Notes under the pieces: model-generated
What the model saw: the letters and a program-made list of their open reading frames with translations, nothing else
Told to the model about the DNA's origin: nothing
Database searches by the model: none
Made by a program: the position numbers and the translations under genes
Part shown: positions 24,297 to 32,409 of the stretch, in pieces
How the letters are laid out: every line of letters starts with the position of its first letter
Numbering within the stretch: the first letter of the stretch is position 1
NCBI RefSeq assembly: GCF_004297125.1
Contig: NZ_SCVD01000012.1
Coordinates: 62,001-126,000 of the forward strand
Length of the DNA stretch: 64,000 nt
Source: Phenylobacterium sp.
GTDB taxonomy: Bacteria; Pseudomonadota; Alphaproteobacteria; Caulobacterales; Caulobacteraceae
Direction of reading: 5' to 3'

Positions 24297-25453
24297 CAGG
24301 AATCCTCCTCGTCCATCGTCCCGTGCGCAACCGCGCCGGCGCCGCCTCCCAGACCTCCTACGCGCGCCTTCAGCGGGGCCGGACTACCGTGCCAGATCCG
24401 CCCCGCCAGGCCGTATTTCTTCAACCCGAGATCTGCGCCACTCCATCTGCCGCCGCCAACCCTCGCAGGAAATCCAGTTCCCTTGAATTCGGGGTCGACC
24501 TTGTAGTGAAGCTCGTACATGTCACCTCGGGTGATACCCTCTGGCTTCAGACGATTGAAGACGCTCTCGCTGTAGCTGCGCGGGAGGCTCTCTCGCCGCG
24601 GGCCGAAGTGGTGGCCCATCCCGTACTTCGGGTAAGGCTCGGCCAAGTGAGCCGCCTGTGCGGGCGTGAACCCCTGCTCCAGATACTTCTCTGCCCTGGA
24701 TGGCTGGGAAATCGCACGGAGACCCTTCACGCTCTTGGCGAGGGGACCGCCGACAGGGAATGATCCCACATCGAACAATAGCTCACCTTGGTTCATGCCG
24801 ATGTTCAGCCGGCGCTGAACCTCCCCACTCACCGTCGGCGCCGCACGAGTCGCAGTGGGATCCAGATCCACCCGCATCTGATGCGCCTTGTCGCGCACGT
24901 CGCGGATGACGATTTGCGGGTCAGCGACGCCCCTTCGCACATAGTCCACACCCTCAGACGCAGCTCCGAGCAGCTGTCCAGCCGCCGATTGGCCAGGCGG
25001 GCTCACCAACACGTCCAATGGATTTGTCAGACGCTGGAGGAATACCGCGCCATCGGCGAGACCCTCCACAGCATGGACGCCGCCTCTCACGACGCCCGCA
25101 GCGTTCCCGACCTTCTCCGCAAGGTCTCCGGCGACCGCCTTCACCACAGGATTGCGATTCAGATCGACCTTGACCCTCGGCGCCTGACCGCCGCCTGCGG
25201 TGCGCGGTGGGTGGGCTGGCTGGGGAGACCGCCTGACGACCGGCTTGCGATCATCGAGCAGCTTCGCACCGAAGCGATTGACCTCCTCCTGGGTACGAAG
25301 AACCAGATCCGTTCCCGACCTCAGAGCATCGCCATAGGCCTTGTGTGCGACCGCCTCCGCCTCACGGCCGAGCCTCGCAACTTCCCGCGTACGGCGGTCA
25401 TAAAAGTCCGCCATCGTTTCGAGCACGCCGCGCGCCTGCCGATACCCAGCCAT
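24293..25453 (-). CDS. polymorphic-toxin-like protein
   Basis: ATG 25453 has AGGAAAGGCGAGG upstream and gives 386 residues (in-frame ATG 25513 is weaker). The N-terminal half is helical and charged (YDRRTREVARLGREAEAVAH), the middle holds Gly/Ala-rich linkers, and the C-terminal 130 residues form a separate domain with GMGHHFGPRRESLPRSYSE, where His-His-x-x-Pro resembles nuclease-toxin motifs, and ELHYKVDPEFKGTG. Such a modular chain followed by a small coupled gene is typical of polymorphic toxins. No secretion signal, PAAR or RHS repeat is present, so the export route is unknown. Confidence 0.6.
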   Translation of the reverse strand: MAGYRQARGVLETMADFYDRRTREVARLGREAEAVAHKAYGDALRSGTDLVLRTQEEVNRFGAKLLDDRKPVVRRSPQPAHPPRTAGGGQAPRVKVDLNRNPVVKAVAGDLAEKVGNAAGVVRGGVHAVEGLADGAVFLQRLTNPLDVLVSPPGQSAAGQLLGAASEGVDYVRRGVADPQIVIRDVRDKAHQMRVDLDPTATRAAPTVSGEVQRRLNIGMNQGELLFDVGSFPVGGPLAKSVKGLRAISQPSRAEKYLEQGFTPAQAAHLAEPYPKYGMGHHFGPRRESLPRSYSESVFNRLKPEGITRGDMYELHYKVDPEFKGTGFPARVGGGRWSGADLGLKKYGLAGRIWHGSPAPLKARVGGLGGGAGAVAHGTMDEEDSW

Positions 25454-25513
25454 CCCGCCTCGCCTTTCCTGCTGAGAACGCCACCTAGCGCCCGACGAGC
25501 GCGCTACCGGCAT

Positions 25514-25921
25514 CAGAGGAGAAGCATCTCACAAGGCTTAGCTTGAGTCAAGAACAAAACACGAACATCGGAGTCGACCGATGCTGGCTTGCGATCGCTA
25601 TCGGCCTAAAGTGGGGCGATGCTGCCGCCCTTATGCGCAGCGTTCTGCATGGTGCTCCGTCGCTGCGCCCGCAGTCCGGCCTTGGCCGGTTTGACTCAAT
25701 ACGAGCCTCCGATCCTCGGTGCAGGGTTTGGGATCATTTCCGGATGGATTTGGAGTCGGTCGCGGGCCTTTGAGTCAGCGACGCGCGAGCGGAAGTCGAA
25801 TTGTTTGGAGTCCGCGACACTGACTCAATATCGTGAGACTCGCGCCGATTTTCCGCAAGTTCCCCTCCCGTTCGCCGATCGGGCCCGATTCTGACTCCAA
25901 ACCTCGCCACTCAATCTGCCG
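25514..25921. other. intergenic spacer with dense GANTC repeats
   Basis: The stretch upstream of the toxin-like gene holds no convincing gene; it carries ten GANTC sites in repeat units (next entry). A short plus-strand frame over it is a shadow. Confidence 0.5.
25543..25901. repeat. GANTC cluster 2 (ten sites)
   Basis: GANTC occurs at 25545, 25571, 25693, 25753, 25772, 25808, 25822, 25837, 25887 and 25893. Several lie in repeat words: tttggagtcgg 25749-25759, tttggagtccg 25804-25814, complement tgactccaaa 25892-25901, tgactcaata 25692-25701 and 25821-25830, tttgagtcagcgac 25769-25782. At this GC content about one site would be expected by chance. GANTC is the CcrM methylation site in Caulobacterales. 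Confidence 0.75.
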
Positions 25922-25928
25922 CTAAGCA

Positions 25929-26216
25929 CTACGAGACGTAGCCGCCGATCGCGCCCGCCGCGGCGGCATACGTCCAGTGTCGGCGCAGATCCGCCGGCCA
26001 CGCCAAAGAGCGCTCGTCCAACGCCAGGACGGCTTCTCGCGGAAGCTGGGTCGCGAACAGCAGCAGCGGGTCCCGAATGGCGTGCTTGAAGCGGTCTTCC
26101 CATCCGTGCGGCCGCGAATGCGCGTAAAGGTCCCGAAGCCAGCCAGCGCCCAAAGGGCCAACGTCGACCCTCGATGGATCAGGCGGTTCCGCCAGGACGA
26201 ACATGGCGACGCGCAC
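25929..26216 (-). CDS. hypothetical protein, 95 residues
   Basis: The frame begins at GTG 26216 with AGG a few bases upstream; an internal ATG at 26204 is the other option. The sequence (AEPPDPSRVDVGPLGAGWLR, then LFATQLPREAVLALDERSLA) looks like a small folded domain with no signal peptide. Its start overlaps the divergent gene at 26203, which makes one of the two starts doubtful. No family is recognised. Confidence 0.45.
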   Translation of the reverse strand: MRVAMFVLAEPPDPSRVDVGPLGAGWLRDLYAHSRPHGWEDRFKHAIRDPLLLFATQLPREAVLALDERSLAWPADLRRHWTYAAAAGAIGGYVS

Positions 26217-26505
26217 GTACCTGCAGGAACTGGCCCCACTGCGTAAGAGCCTGCACGTGGAATTTCATGGCATGCTGAGGTCGGCTTTCAAGGAAGCAGG
26301 TGGCTTGCCGAACACTGGCGGCAAGGGGGGAGCGCGAGCAGACTGGGTCGCCTACTTCGAGGCGAATCCGGAGCGGTACAACGAGGCCCTCAACATCCTT
26401 CAGCGTGTCACGCGCGAGTTCGACAAGGCGAAGGGTACCAACGTATCTATGTATCTTGATCGAGAACTGGCGCGGATGGCCGAGAGAACCCGGCGAGGTC
26501 CGTAA
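26203..26505 (+). CDS. hypothetical protein, possible toxin C-terminal fragment
   Basis: The 100-residue frame has AGGA upstream of ATG 26203. It carries LHVEFHGMLRSAFKEAGGLP and YNEALNILQRVTREFDKAKG, a helical, charged layout that recalls the tail of secreted toxins of the Myxococcus SitA kind. It lacks a delivery domain and would thus be an orphan tail. It is followed 12 nt later by an immunity-like gene on the same strand. This interpretation is an inference. Confidence 0.5.
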   Translation: MATRTYLQELAPLRKSLHVEFHGMLRSAFKEAGGLPNTGGKGGARADWVAYFEANPERYNEALNILQRVTREFDKAKGTNVSMYLDRELARMAERTRRGP

Positions 26506-26517
26506 GCGGAGAGTTTG

Positions 26518-27135
26518 ATGCTTGACGGGCGGCGCTCAGATACCGCGTGGGCTTGGTTTGCCCCTCAAACCTCCGACTGTGCGCCGCTCGATCGCAGAGC
26601 CTACCCTAGCATCGAGTTCCTCGGACGACCGATCGCTTGGCCGGACTGGGCCTGCCGGGCGCCCGACGGCGGCATCCACATCGATGCGAGACGAACGCGC
26701 CTCGACATACACTTGGCGAAGGAGCCGAAAGCCAAGCTCGAGTTCACGTGGACCGGCAATTTTGGCGCTCGGCTGGTCGCCCGCCCCTGGCTCTCGCTCA
26801 TCGAGGACTTGATCGATGAGGAAGACGGAATTTTCACTGGCGAGGTGCTCCGAGGCGAGCGAAGGGTAGAAGCTTGGACATCACTCCACGGTCGCCTTGC
26901 GCCGCCTCTCCTCTCAAGCGATGGGCAAGTGAAGGCGTGCCCCATCTGCGGTGACGTCTATTCGATGCTGAAAGGACGCACCTTCTTCGCGAGCCCAGCT
27001 GCACGTTCCAAGCCTCTCATTGTGAACCGCAGCGGGATCTTCATTCGGCGTGACATATTTGAACAACGAGAGATTCCCACACCGGTCGGCGCTTTCAAGC
27101 CAAGCTGGGTATGGCTCGAAGAAGGGGGTGGGTAG
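26518..27135 (+). CDS. possible immunity protein with a CPICG motif
   Basis: ATG 26518 has GGAG upstream and gives 205 residues. A CxxCG motif, ACPICGDVYSMLKG near residue 140, and a tail ending PVGAFKPSWVWLEEGGG resemble the double-CXXCG immunity proteins, although only one such motif is visible. There is no signal peptide. It follows the 100-residue gene by 12 nt and may neutralise it. An alternative is an unrelated zinc-knuckle protein. Confidence in a real gene is good, in the function low. Confidence 0.6.
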   Translation: MLDGRRSDTAWAWFAPQTSDCAPLDRRAYPSIEFLGRPIAWPDWACRAPDGGIHIDARRTRLDIHLAKEPKAKLEFTWTGNFGARLVARPWLSLIEDLIDEEDGIFTGEVLRGERRVEAWTSLHGRLAPPLLSSDGQVKACPICGDVYSMLKGRTFFASPAARSKPLIVNRSGIFIRRDIFEQREIPTPVGAFKPSWVWLEEGGG

Positions 27136-27206
27136 CATCCGTGCTCCTCGCCTCCGGCCGTGGGCTAAGCGGTCACCACGCCGGCGCCATCTCCGGCGAG
27201 CGCCCT

Positions 27207-27333
27207 GATTCAATATCCAAACGAAAACCCAGTCGGGCGATTTGCGATCAAGTGAGCCCACTTTTGGAGTCGTCGACCGCGTTTTGGAGTCGGGCTTCCC
27301 TGTAGATCGATCGGATCATTTAGAGTCAGCGAC
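27207..27333. repeat. GANTC cluster 3
   Basis: GATTC 27207-27211, GAGTC 27267-27271, 27287-27291 and 27323-27327, with repeat words tttggagtcg (27263-27272), tttggagtcgg (27283-27293) and gagtcagcgac (27323-27333). This marks the right border of the variable region and lies in a gene-free gap (27136-27371). Confidence 0.65.
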
Positions 27334-27371
27334 ACCTGGGCGCGCCCATGCATACCAGGATGCGCCTCGGG

Positions 27372-27818
27372 TCAGGCGACGGCGCGCTCGATCGCCTCGA
27401 GCAGGCCGTCCGGATCGATGGGCTTGGTCAGGAAGGCCGCGGCGCCCCGGCCCATCGCCTGATCGCGAGCGGCGTCGGTCGGATAGGCCGTCATCACGAT
27501 CACCGGATGCCGCCAGCCGCGCAGAGCCATCTCCGCCTGCAGCTCCAAGCCCGTCATACCCGGCATGTGAAGGTCGGTAACGATACAGGCCAACCGCCCC
27601 TGCGCGCCGGACGCCAGCAGTTCCTCGGCGCTGGCGAACGCCAGGCCCGCCATGCCGGCGGAGCGGAGCAGGCTGTCCACGCTGCCCCGAACGCCGGGAT
27701 CGTCGTCGACGATCGCAATGAGGGGGGCGAAGCTCAAGAAGGTCACTCCGGACGCCGCGCAGGCCGAGCGCCAGGGCGGGAGCGACAGATGCGCTCCGGC
27801 CGGCGCACGCACCATCAT
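27372..27818 (-). CDS. single-domain response regulator
   Basis: The 148-residue product is a receiver domain with the acidic pair in LIAIVDDDPG, the phospho-acceptor Asp in CIVTDLHMPGMTGL, Thr in VIVMTAYP and Lys in FLTKPIDPDG. No output domain is present. Its ATG 27818 comes 2 nt after the stop of the FixJ-like gene, so it belongs to the operon. Single-domain receivers often act as phosphate sinks or tether partners of the kinase. An internal GTG at 27746 has no usable ribosome spacing. Confidence 0.85.
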   Translation of the reverse strand: MMVRAPAGAHLSLPPWRSACAASGVTFLSFAPLIAIVDDDPGVRGSVDSLLRSAGMAGLAFASAEELLASGAQGRLACIVTDLHMPGMTGLELQAEMALRGWRHPVIVMTAYPTDAARDQAMGRGAAAFLTKPIDPDGLLEAIERAVA

Positions 27819-27820
27819 AC

Positions 27821-28468
27821 TCAGATGTTATACCGGTGGATGCTCTCGTCGCGGACGCCCAGCACCTCGGCCATCCTCACCAGGTCGGCGAGCGACTGCG
27901 CCTCCATCTTCCGCATGACGTTCCCGCGGTGGATCTTCACGGTGATCTCGGACAGGTCCATGCGGGCGGCCACCTGCTTGTTCATCAGGCCCGTCACGAC
28001 GAAGCCCATGACCTCGCGCTCGCGCGGAGTCAGGCGCCGGTAGCACTCGTTCAGCCGCGCGTTCCCGGCGTCGCCCGCCCGCCGTGTGCGGTCTGCATCG
28101 ATCGCGGCGGCGACGGAGCGCAGCAGTTCGTCGTCGCTGAACGGCTTGGGCAGGAAGTCGATAGCCCCCGCCCGCATGGCGCGGACGGTCATCGGGATGT
28201 CGCCATGGCCGGTGATCAGGATCACGGGGATGTGGATGCCCTGCCCGGCCAGCCGCTCCTGGAAGTCGAGCCCGTTCTCACCCGGAAGCCGGACGTCCAG
28301 CACGAGGCACGACGCGACGTTTGGAACGCCCGCCGCCAGGAATGCCTCCGTGCCCTCGAACAGCGCCACGTCGAACCCGCTCGACCGCAGCAGGCTGCCG
28401 ATCGACCCGCGGACTTCGGCGTCGTCGTCGATGACGCACACGCGGCCGGCTTCAGGATTCTGGGTCAT
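27821..28468 (-). CDS. FixJ-family response regulator (LuxR HTH)
   Basis: The 215-residue protein has a receiver domain (acidic pair in VCVIDDDAEV, acceptor Asp in LVLDVRLPGENG, Thr in ILITGHGD, Lys in FLPKPFSD) and a LuxR-type helix-turn-helix LTPREREVMGFVV followed by NKQVAARMDLSEITVKIHRG. FixJ-type regulators activate transcription on phosphorylation by a PAS histidine kinase. Its start overlaps the kinase stop by 4 nt. Targets are not visible in the window. Confidence 0.93.
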   Translation of the reverse strand: MTQNPEAGRVCVIDDDAEVRGSIGSLLRSSGFDVALFEGTEAFLAAGVPNVASCLVLDVRLPGENGLDFQERLAGQGIHIPVILITGHGDIPMTVRAMRAGAIDFLPKPFSDDELLRSVAAAIDADRTRRAGDAGNARLNECYRRLTPREREVMGFVVTGLMNKQVAARMDLSEITVKIHRGNVMRKMEAQSLADLVRMAEVLGVRDESIHRYNI

Positions 28469-29991
28469 GCTGCGACCTGTTCGCTGGCGTCCGCGAGGGG
28501 CAGACGGAATCGGAACGTCGCGCCCCCCTTCGGATTGTTGGCGGCGGCCAGCGTGCCGCCATGCTGCTCCACGATCGAACGGCAGATCGACAGGCCCATG
28601 CCCAGGCCCTCCGACTTGGTGGTGAAGAACGACTTGAAGAGACTTTCCGGCTCGACGCCGACGATCCCAGGGCCGCCATCGTGGACCTGGACCAGCACGC
28701 CGTCGTCATCGCTCGACAGTTCGACGGCGATCTCGCGCCGTTCCGCCGGCGTCTCCGCCATCGCCTGCTCGGCGTTCAACATCAGGTTCATCAGCACCTG
28801 CTGCACCTGCACCCGATCGCCCGCGACCGGCGGAAGACCGGGCGGCGCCTCGATGCGGATCTCGACCTCATGCGCCTGTAGATCGCGGCGCAGCAGGGCG
28901 ATCGTCTCCGCGACGAGCGGCGTCAGGTCGATCGGGCTCCGCTTGGGATCGGCCTTGCGCGCCAGGTCGCGGATACGGGCGATGACCTCGGCGGCGCGGG
29001 TCCCATTGGAGGCGATGTGCTCCAGGCAGTCCGACACTTCCGGCGCGTCGGGCGCCTCCCGCGCCAGCCAGCGCTTGGCGGACTTCGCGTAGGTTATGAT
29101 CGCCGACAATGGCTGATTGACCTCGTGGGCGATGGACGCCGCAAGCTGCCCCAGGGTCGTAACCCGGGACACGTGCGTCAACTCCGCCTGCGCCTGAGTC
29201 AGCCGCGCCTGGGCCCGGTTTCGCTCGGTGAGGTCCAGCGCCATGACCAGGACATGGGTCCAGCCGTTGTGCTCGGGCGGCAGCGTGACCCGGAGCACCA
29301 CGTCGACGATCTCGCCCGACGCCGTCCGGAACGAGGCCTCCTCCTCGATGGCTTGGTCGCCGCGCATCAAGGCGCCGAACATCCGGGCGAGAGCCGCCTC
29401 GGTCGCGGGCGTGTAGTGCGCCGCGACCCCACCCGCCAGCAGCTCTTCGCGGCGGCGCCAGCCGAACAGGCGCGCCGCCGCCTGGTTCGCGTCGCGCACC
29501 TGGATCGCGCCCACGACCTCTCGCACCAGATCCAGGTCGGCCTCGCGACCGTCGCGCAGCAAGGCCAAGGCCGCCGACCAGTCCGACTCCCAGATGGGAA
29601 ACCCGGCGGCGTTGAAGATGGCGCGGTAGCGCTCGTCCGCCCGCCGGCGCTCCTCGGCCGCCGCCTGGTGGCGAATGGAGAGCGTCGTGGTAATTCCGAT
29701 GGCGACGAGGCTGACCGCCAGGCGCATGGCCGGCGAGCCCAACGGCTCGGTTCGATGGCTGACGATGTAGCCGACGATGGCGAGCGCGGCGCAGACCACG
29801 CCGGCCGTGGCCACGTGCGACCGCGCCTGGCTGCGCGCCGCCACCAGCACGACCGTGGTGTAGAGCACCGCGACGGCGCCCTGCAGCGGGCTCAGGATAT
29901 CCAGCGCGAAGATGCCGACCGCGAGCGTCATCGCGAGCGCGGTCTGCAGCCGCCCCGCCATACGCCTGGCCTCCGCATCGCCCCGCATCAT
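28465..29991 (-). CDS. PAS-domain sensor histidine kinase
   Basis: The 508-residue product has N-terminal membrane helices (LAMTLAVGIFALDILSPLQG, then AVLYTTVVLVAA), a PAS region (about residues 140-280) and a kinase core: H-box ASIAHEVNQPLSAIITYAKS, N-box QVLMNLMLNAEQAMA, G1 VHDGGPGIV and G2 GLGMGLSICRSIV. It autophosphorylates on His and passes phosphate to the FixJ-like regulator downstream. GGGAG precedes ATG 29991; a GTG at 30105 would add a low-complexity segment overlapping the small upstream gene. The input signal is unknown. Confidence 0.9.
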   Translation of the reverse strand: MMRGDAEARRMAGRLQTALAMTLAVGIFALDILSPLQGAVAVLYTTVVLVAARSQARSHVATAGVVCAALAIVGYIVSHRTEPLGSPAMRLAVSLVAIGITTTLSIRHQAAAEERRRADERYRAIFNAAGFPIWESDWSAALALLRDGREADLDLVREVVGAIQVRDANQAAARLFGWRRREELLAGGVAAHYTPATEAALARMFGALMRGDQAIEEEASFRTASGEIVDVVLRVTLPPEHNGWTHVLVMALDLTERNRAQARLTQAQAELTHVSRVTTLGQLAASIAHEVNQPLSAIITYAKSAKRWLAREAPDAPEVSDCLEHIASNGTRAAEVIARIRDLARKADPKRSPIDLTPLVAETIALLRRDLQAHEVEIRIEAPPGLPPVAGDRVQVQQVLMNLMLNAEQAMAETPAERREIAVELSSDDDGVLVQVHDGGPGIVGVEPESLFKSFFTTKSEGLGMGLSICRSIVEQHGGTLAAANNPKGGATFRFRLPLADASEQVAA

Positions 29992-30101
29992 GGTCTCCCG
30001 CCACCGCCTGTCGAGGAACAGCCATCCGAACGCCAAGCTGGACGAGGAGTCGGGCGACCGCAACCGGCGGGTGGCGCGCCTAGTGCGCCGAAGCGTCGAA
30101 G

Positions 30102-30302
30102 TCACCGTCGCGCGACCCAGAGCACGAAGGACCTACCTGGGCAGGCGTCGCGCCAGGCGTGCTGTCCGCCCAGCTGCGTCGCCAGACTCTCGATGGGCAG
30201 GCGGCCAAGGCCCGAACCGCGGTGGTTGATCTCATCGGCGGGCGAGAAGCCGCCGACCGCCGGTCCGGCAGGGACGCCGAAGTTCATGGCCGTGGTGGTC
30301 AT
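30102..30302 (-). CDS. hypothetical protein, 66 residues
   Basis: A short frame with GAGGAGG six nt before ATG 30302 starts MTTTAMNFGVPAGPAVGGFS and ends GRSFVLWVARR. The stop overlaps a possible GTG start of the kinase by 4 nt. The good ribosome site supports it, the short length does not. It would lie at the head of the histidine kinase operon. No family is recognised. Confidence 0.4.
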   Translation of the reverse strand: MTTTAMNFGVPAGPAVGGFSPADEINHRGSGLGRLPIESLATQLGGQHAWRDACPGRSFVLWVARR

Positions 30303-30446
30303 CGAGGCCTCCTCATCCGCATTGCGGTGTGAGGCGATCTTTCCCGCCCGGCAGTGGCCGGCGGTATCATACGCAGGTTTAGGGGCGGCCCGGACGGCGG
30401 GAGTTCTCGAGGCCCACCACACCGGGGATATGCCGCCGCCCGCCAT

Positions 30447-31220
30447 CTAGGCTCGCTTCGCGGCGTCCAGGATCAGCCGCGTCACCGCGTCCGGGTGCGA
30501 GATCAGCGACAGGTGGCTGGAGCGAAGTTCGACGGTGGTCGCGGCCATCCGCTTCGCCATGAAGCGCTGCAGGTCCGGATTGATCGTCCGGTCCTCGGTC
30601 GAGACGGCGTACCAGCTCGGCTTTGAACGCCAGGCGGCCTGGGTGGTCCGATCGCTCAGCAGCGCCTTTCGGAACGGCTGCTGGGCGGCGTAGAGCACCC
30701 GCGCCCGCGCCCGCGGAACGTCGCCTGCGAAGTCGCGCAGGAAGGCCGCCTCCCCCAACCGACCCTCATCGCCATCATAGACGATGCCTGCCGTCGCCGG
30801 CGGCGCCGAGAAGCGGCCGGCCAGCGCCCCATAGTCCTCTCCCGCGTCAGGCGCGCGCGCCGCCACATAGGCCAGCGCCGAGACGTTGGGATGCACGCCC
30901 GCCTCGCTGATGATCATGCCCGCGAAGGAATGGCCCGCCAGCACGGTCGGCCCATCCTGGCGCGCGAGCACCTGCTGGACCGCGGCCACGGCTTCGGGCA
31001 GACGCGTGAGGGGGTTCTGCACCGAGGTGACGTTCAAGCCCCGCGCCTGCAGCCTGCCGATCACCTCCGCCCAGGATGATCCGTCCGCGAACAGTCCGTG
31101 GGCGAGGACGACGTTGCGCGCGCTCAACGGGGCGCTGACCCGCGCGGCGGCGCCTTGGGCGATTAGGGACACGCCGGCGCCAGCGGAAAGGTTCAACAAC
31201 ACAGCACGTCTATTGATCAT
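30447..31220 (-). CDS. secreted alpha/beta-hydrolase
   Basis: The 257-residue protein starts with a signal peptide (AVLLNLSAGAGVSLIAQGAA) and shows the alpha/beta-hydrolase core: oxyanion strand VVLAHGLFADGSSWAE, nucleophile elbow VLAGHSFAGMII with Ser in GHSFAG, and a final ELRSSHLSLISHPDAV with the catalytic His region. Asp is likely in AVSTEDRTINPD. It is an esterase, lipase or haloalkane-type enzyme; the substrate is unknown. It stands alone, minus strand, with a 120-nt gap before the kinase genes. Confidence 0.9.
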   Translation of the reverse strand: MINRRAVLLNLSAGAGVSLIAQGAAARVSAPLSARNVVLAHGLFADGSSWAEVIGRLQARGLNVTSVQNPLTRLPEAVAAVQQVLARQDGPTVLAGHSFAGMIISEAGVHPNVSALAYVAARAPDAGEDYGALAGRFSAPPATAGIVYDGDEGRLGEAAFLRDFAGDVPRARARVLYAAQQPFRKALLSDRTTQAAWRSKPSWYAVSTEDRTINPDLQRFMAKRMAATTVELRSSHLSLISHPDAVTRLILDAAKRA

Positions 31221-31453
31221 CGACGTCGAGCTCCGGTGAAACCGAAGGCCGTCCTAGACCGATCTCAAGCCGTCGCCACCTATCCCAAAGTCTGATGCCG
31301 CCGGGCCCGCCTCGTTCCGATAGGCGACCATTGCCCCGCCTCGACGAACCATAACCTTTCGGCATGAGCGCCCGCGGGGCGGACTGAGTATCTCAGAGGT
31401 CGACCGGCAGTTCGGTCGCGTCGCAGCGGCGACGGTGCTGGGAGGACGCTCGC

Positions 31454-31921
31454 TTGAGAACAAGAACACCAACCCTGAAGGCCTTCGCCGCTGCGACGCT
31501 CATCGCCTTGGCGCCAACGGCGATCGCGACGCCCGCCTTTGCCGCGCCGGAGATCTACGTGGCGCCGTTCTCGAAGGTCGCGGTCGGTGGCTACGACGCC
31601 GTCAGCTATTTCGCGGGCGCGCCGGTCAAGGGCGACGCGAAGTTCGCCACCGTCTGGAAGGGCGCGGAGTTCCGCTTCGCCAGCGCCGCCAACCTGGCGA
31701 AATTCAAGGCCGACCCGGCCGCCTATGCCCCCCAGTACGGCGGCTATTGCGCCTGGGCCGTGGCCGGCGGCTACACCGCCAAGGGCGATCCGCAAGCCTG
31801 GAAGGTCGTGAACGGCAAGCTCTACCTCAACTACGACCAGAACGTTCAGAAGCGCTGGGCGCAGGACGTCCCCGGCAACATCGCCAAGGGCGACCGCAAC
31901 TGGCCAAAGGTGCTGAAATGA
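31454..31921 (+). CDS. secreted YHS-domain protein
   Basis: Translation starts at TTG 31454, with GGGAGGA 8 nt upstream; no ATG or GTG fits. The 155-residue product has a signal peptide (AFAAATLIALAPTAIATPAF) and a YHS domain: VAVGGYDAVSYFAGAPVKG, then FRFASAANLAKFKADPAAYA with YGGYCAWAVAGGYTA. YHS domains bind metals, often copper, or act in metal-linked enzymes. The stop overlaps the next ATG by 4 nt. It is the first gene of a coupled four-gene operon. Confidence 0.88.
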   Translation: MRTRTPTLKAFAAATLIALAPTAIATPAFAAPEIYVAPFSKVAVGGYDAVSYFAGAPVKGDAKFATVWKGAEFRFASAANLAKFKADPAAYAPQYGGYCAWAVAGGYTAKGDPQAWKVVNGKLYLNYDQNVQKRWAQDVPGNIAKGDRNWPKVLK

Positions 31922-32409
31922 GCCGGTCCCGCATCCTGGGCCTGGTCCCGCATGCGCTGGCGCTCTTCATGGCGGCGGTCTTCCTGGACAGCCTGCGCTA
32001 CAAGTTCACCGACCACCCCAAGACCCAGGTGATCTTCGGCCGGCTGGATGGCTGGACCAGCGAATTGGGTCTGCCTGGCCTCTTCGCCCACACCGGCCTG
32101 TTCAGCCAGTACGTCATCGGTTCGATCGAGCTGCTGGCCTCGAGCCTGCTGGTGCTGGGGATCGCGCCGCAACTGCGCCACCTCCAGGCCGGCGGGGCCC
32201 TGGCCGGCTTCCTGGTGATGGCCGGCGCGGTCAGCTTCCATCTGTTCACGCCGTTGGGCGTCGACCCCAACCACGACGGTGGGGGCCTGTTCGTCGCGGC
32301 CTGCATCAACCTGGGCGCGGCGATCCTTCTGCTGGGCGTGTTCCGGCGGCGCGAATTCGCGCTCCTCCTCAACCGGGTGGCGGCCGTCTTCGCGCCGACC
32401 AAGTCATGA
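31918..32409 (+). CDS. four-helix membrane protein, DoxX-like
   Basis: The 163-residue protein has four membrane helices: ILGLVPHALALFMAAVFLDS, VIGSIELLASSLLVLGIAP, AGGALAGFLVMAGAVSFHLF and GLFVAACINLGAAILLLGVF. The layout recalls DoxX-type membrane proteins. It overlaps the YHS gene and the ATP-grasp gene by 4 nt each. With a periplasmic metal-binding protein next to it, a role in a membrane-bound redox or metal process is possible but unproven. Confidence 0.8.
   Translation: MSRSRILGLVPHALALFMAAVFLDSLRYKFTDHPKTQVIFGRLDGWTSELGLPGLFAHTGLFSQYVIGSIELLASSLLVLGIAPQLRHLQAGGALAGFLVMAGAVSFHLFTPLGVDPNHDGGGLFVAACINLGAAILLLGVFRRREFALLLNRVAAVFAPTKS

Noticed and set aside
22578..27333. Integron attC-like sites
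   Set aside because: The repeat words lack the core site GTTRRRY and the long imperfect palindrome of attC, and genes are not in one direction.
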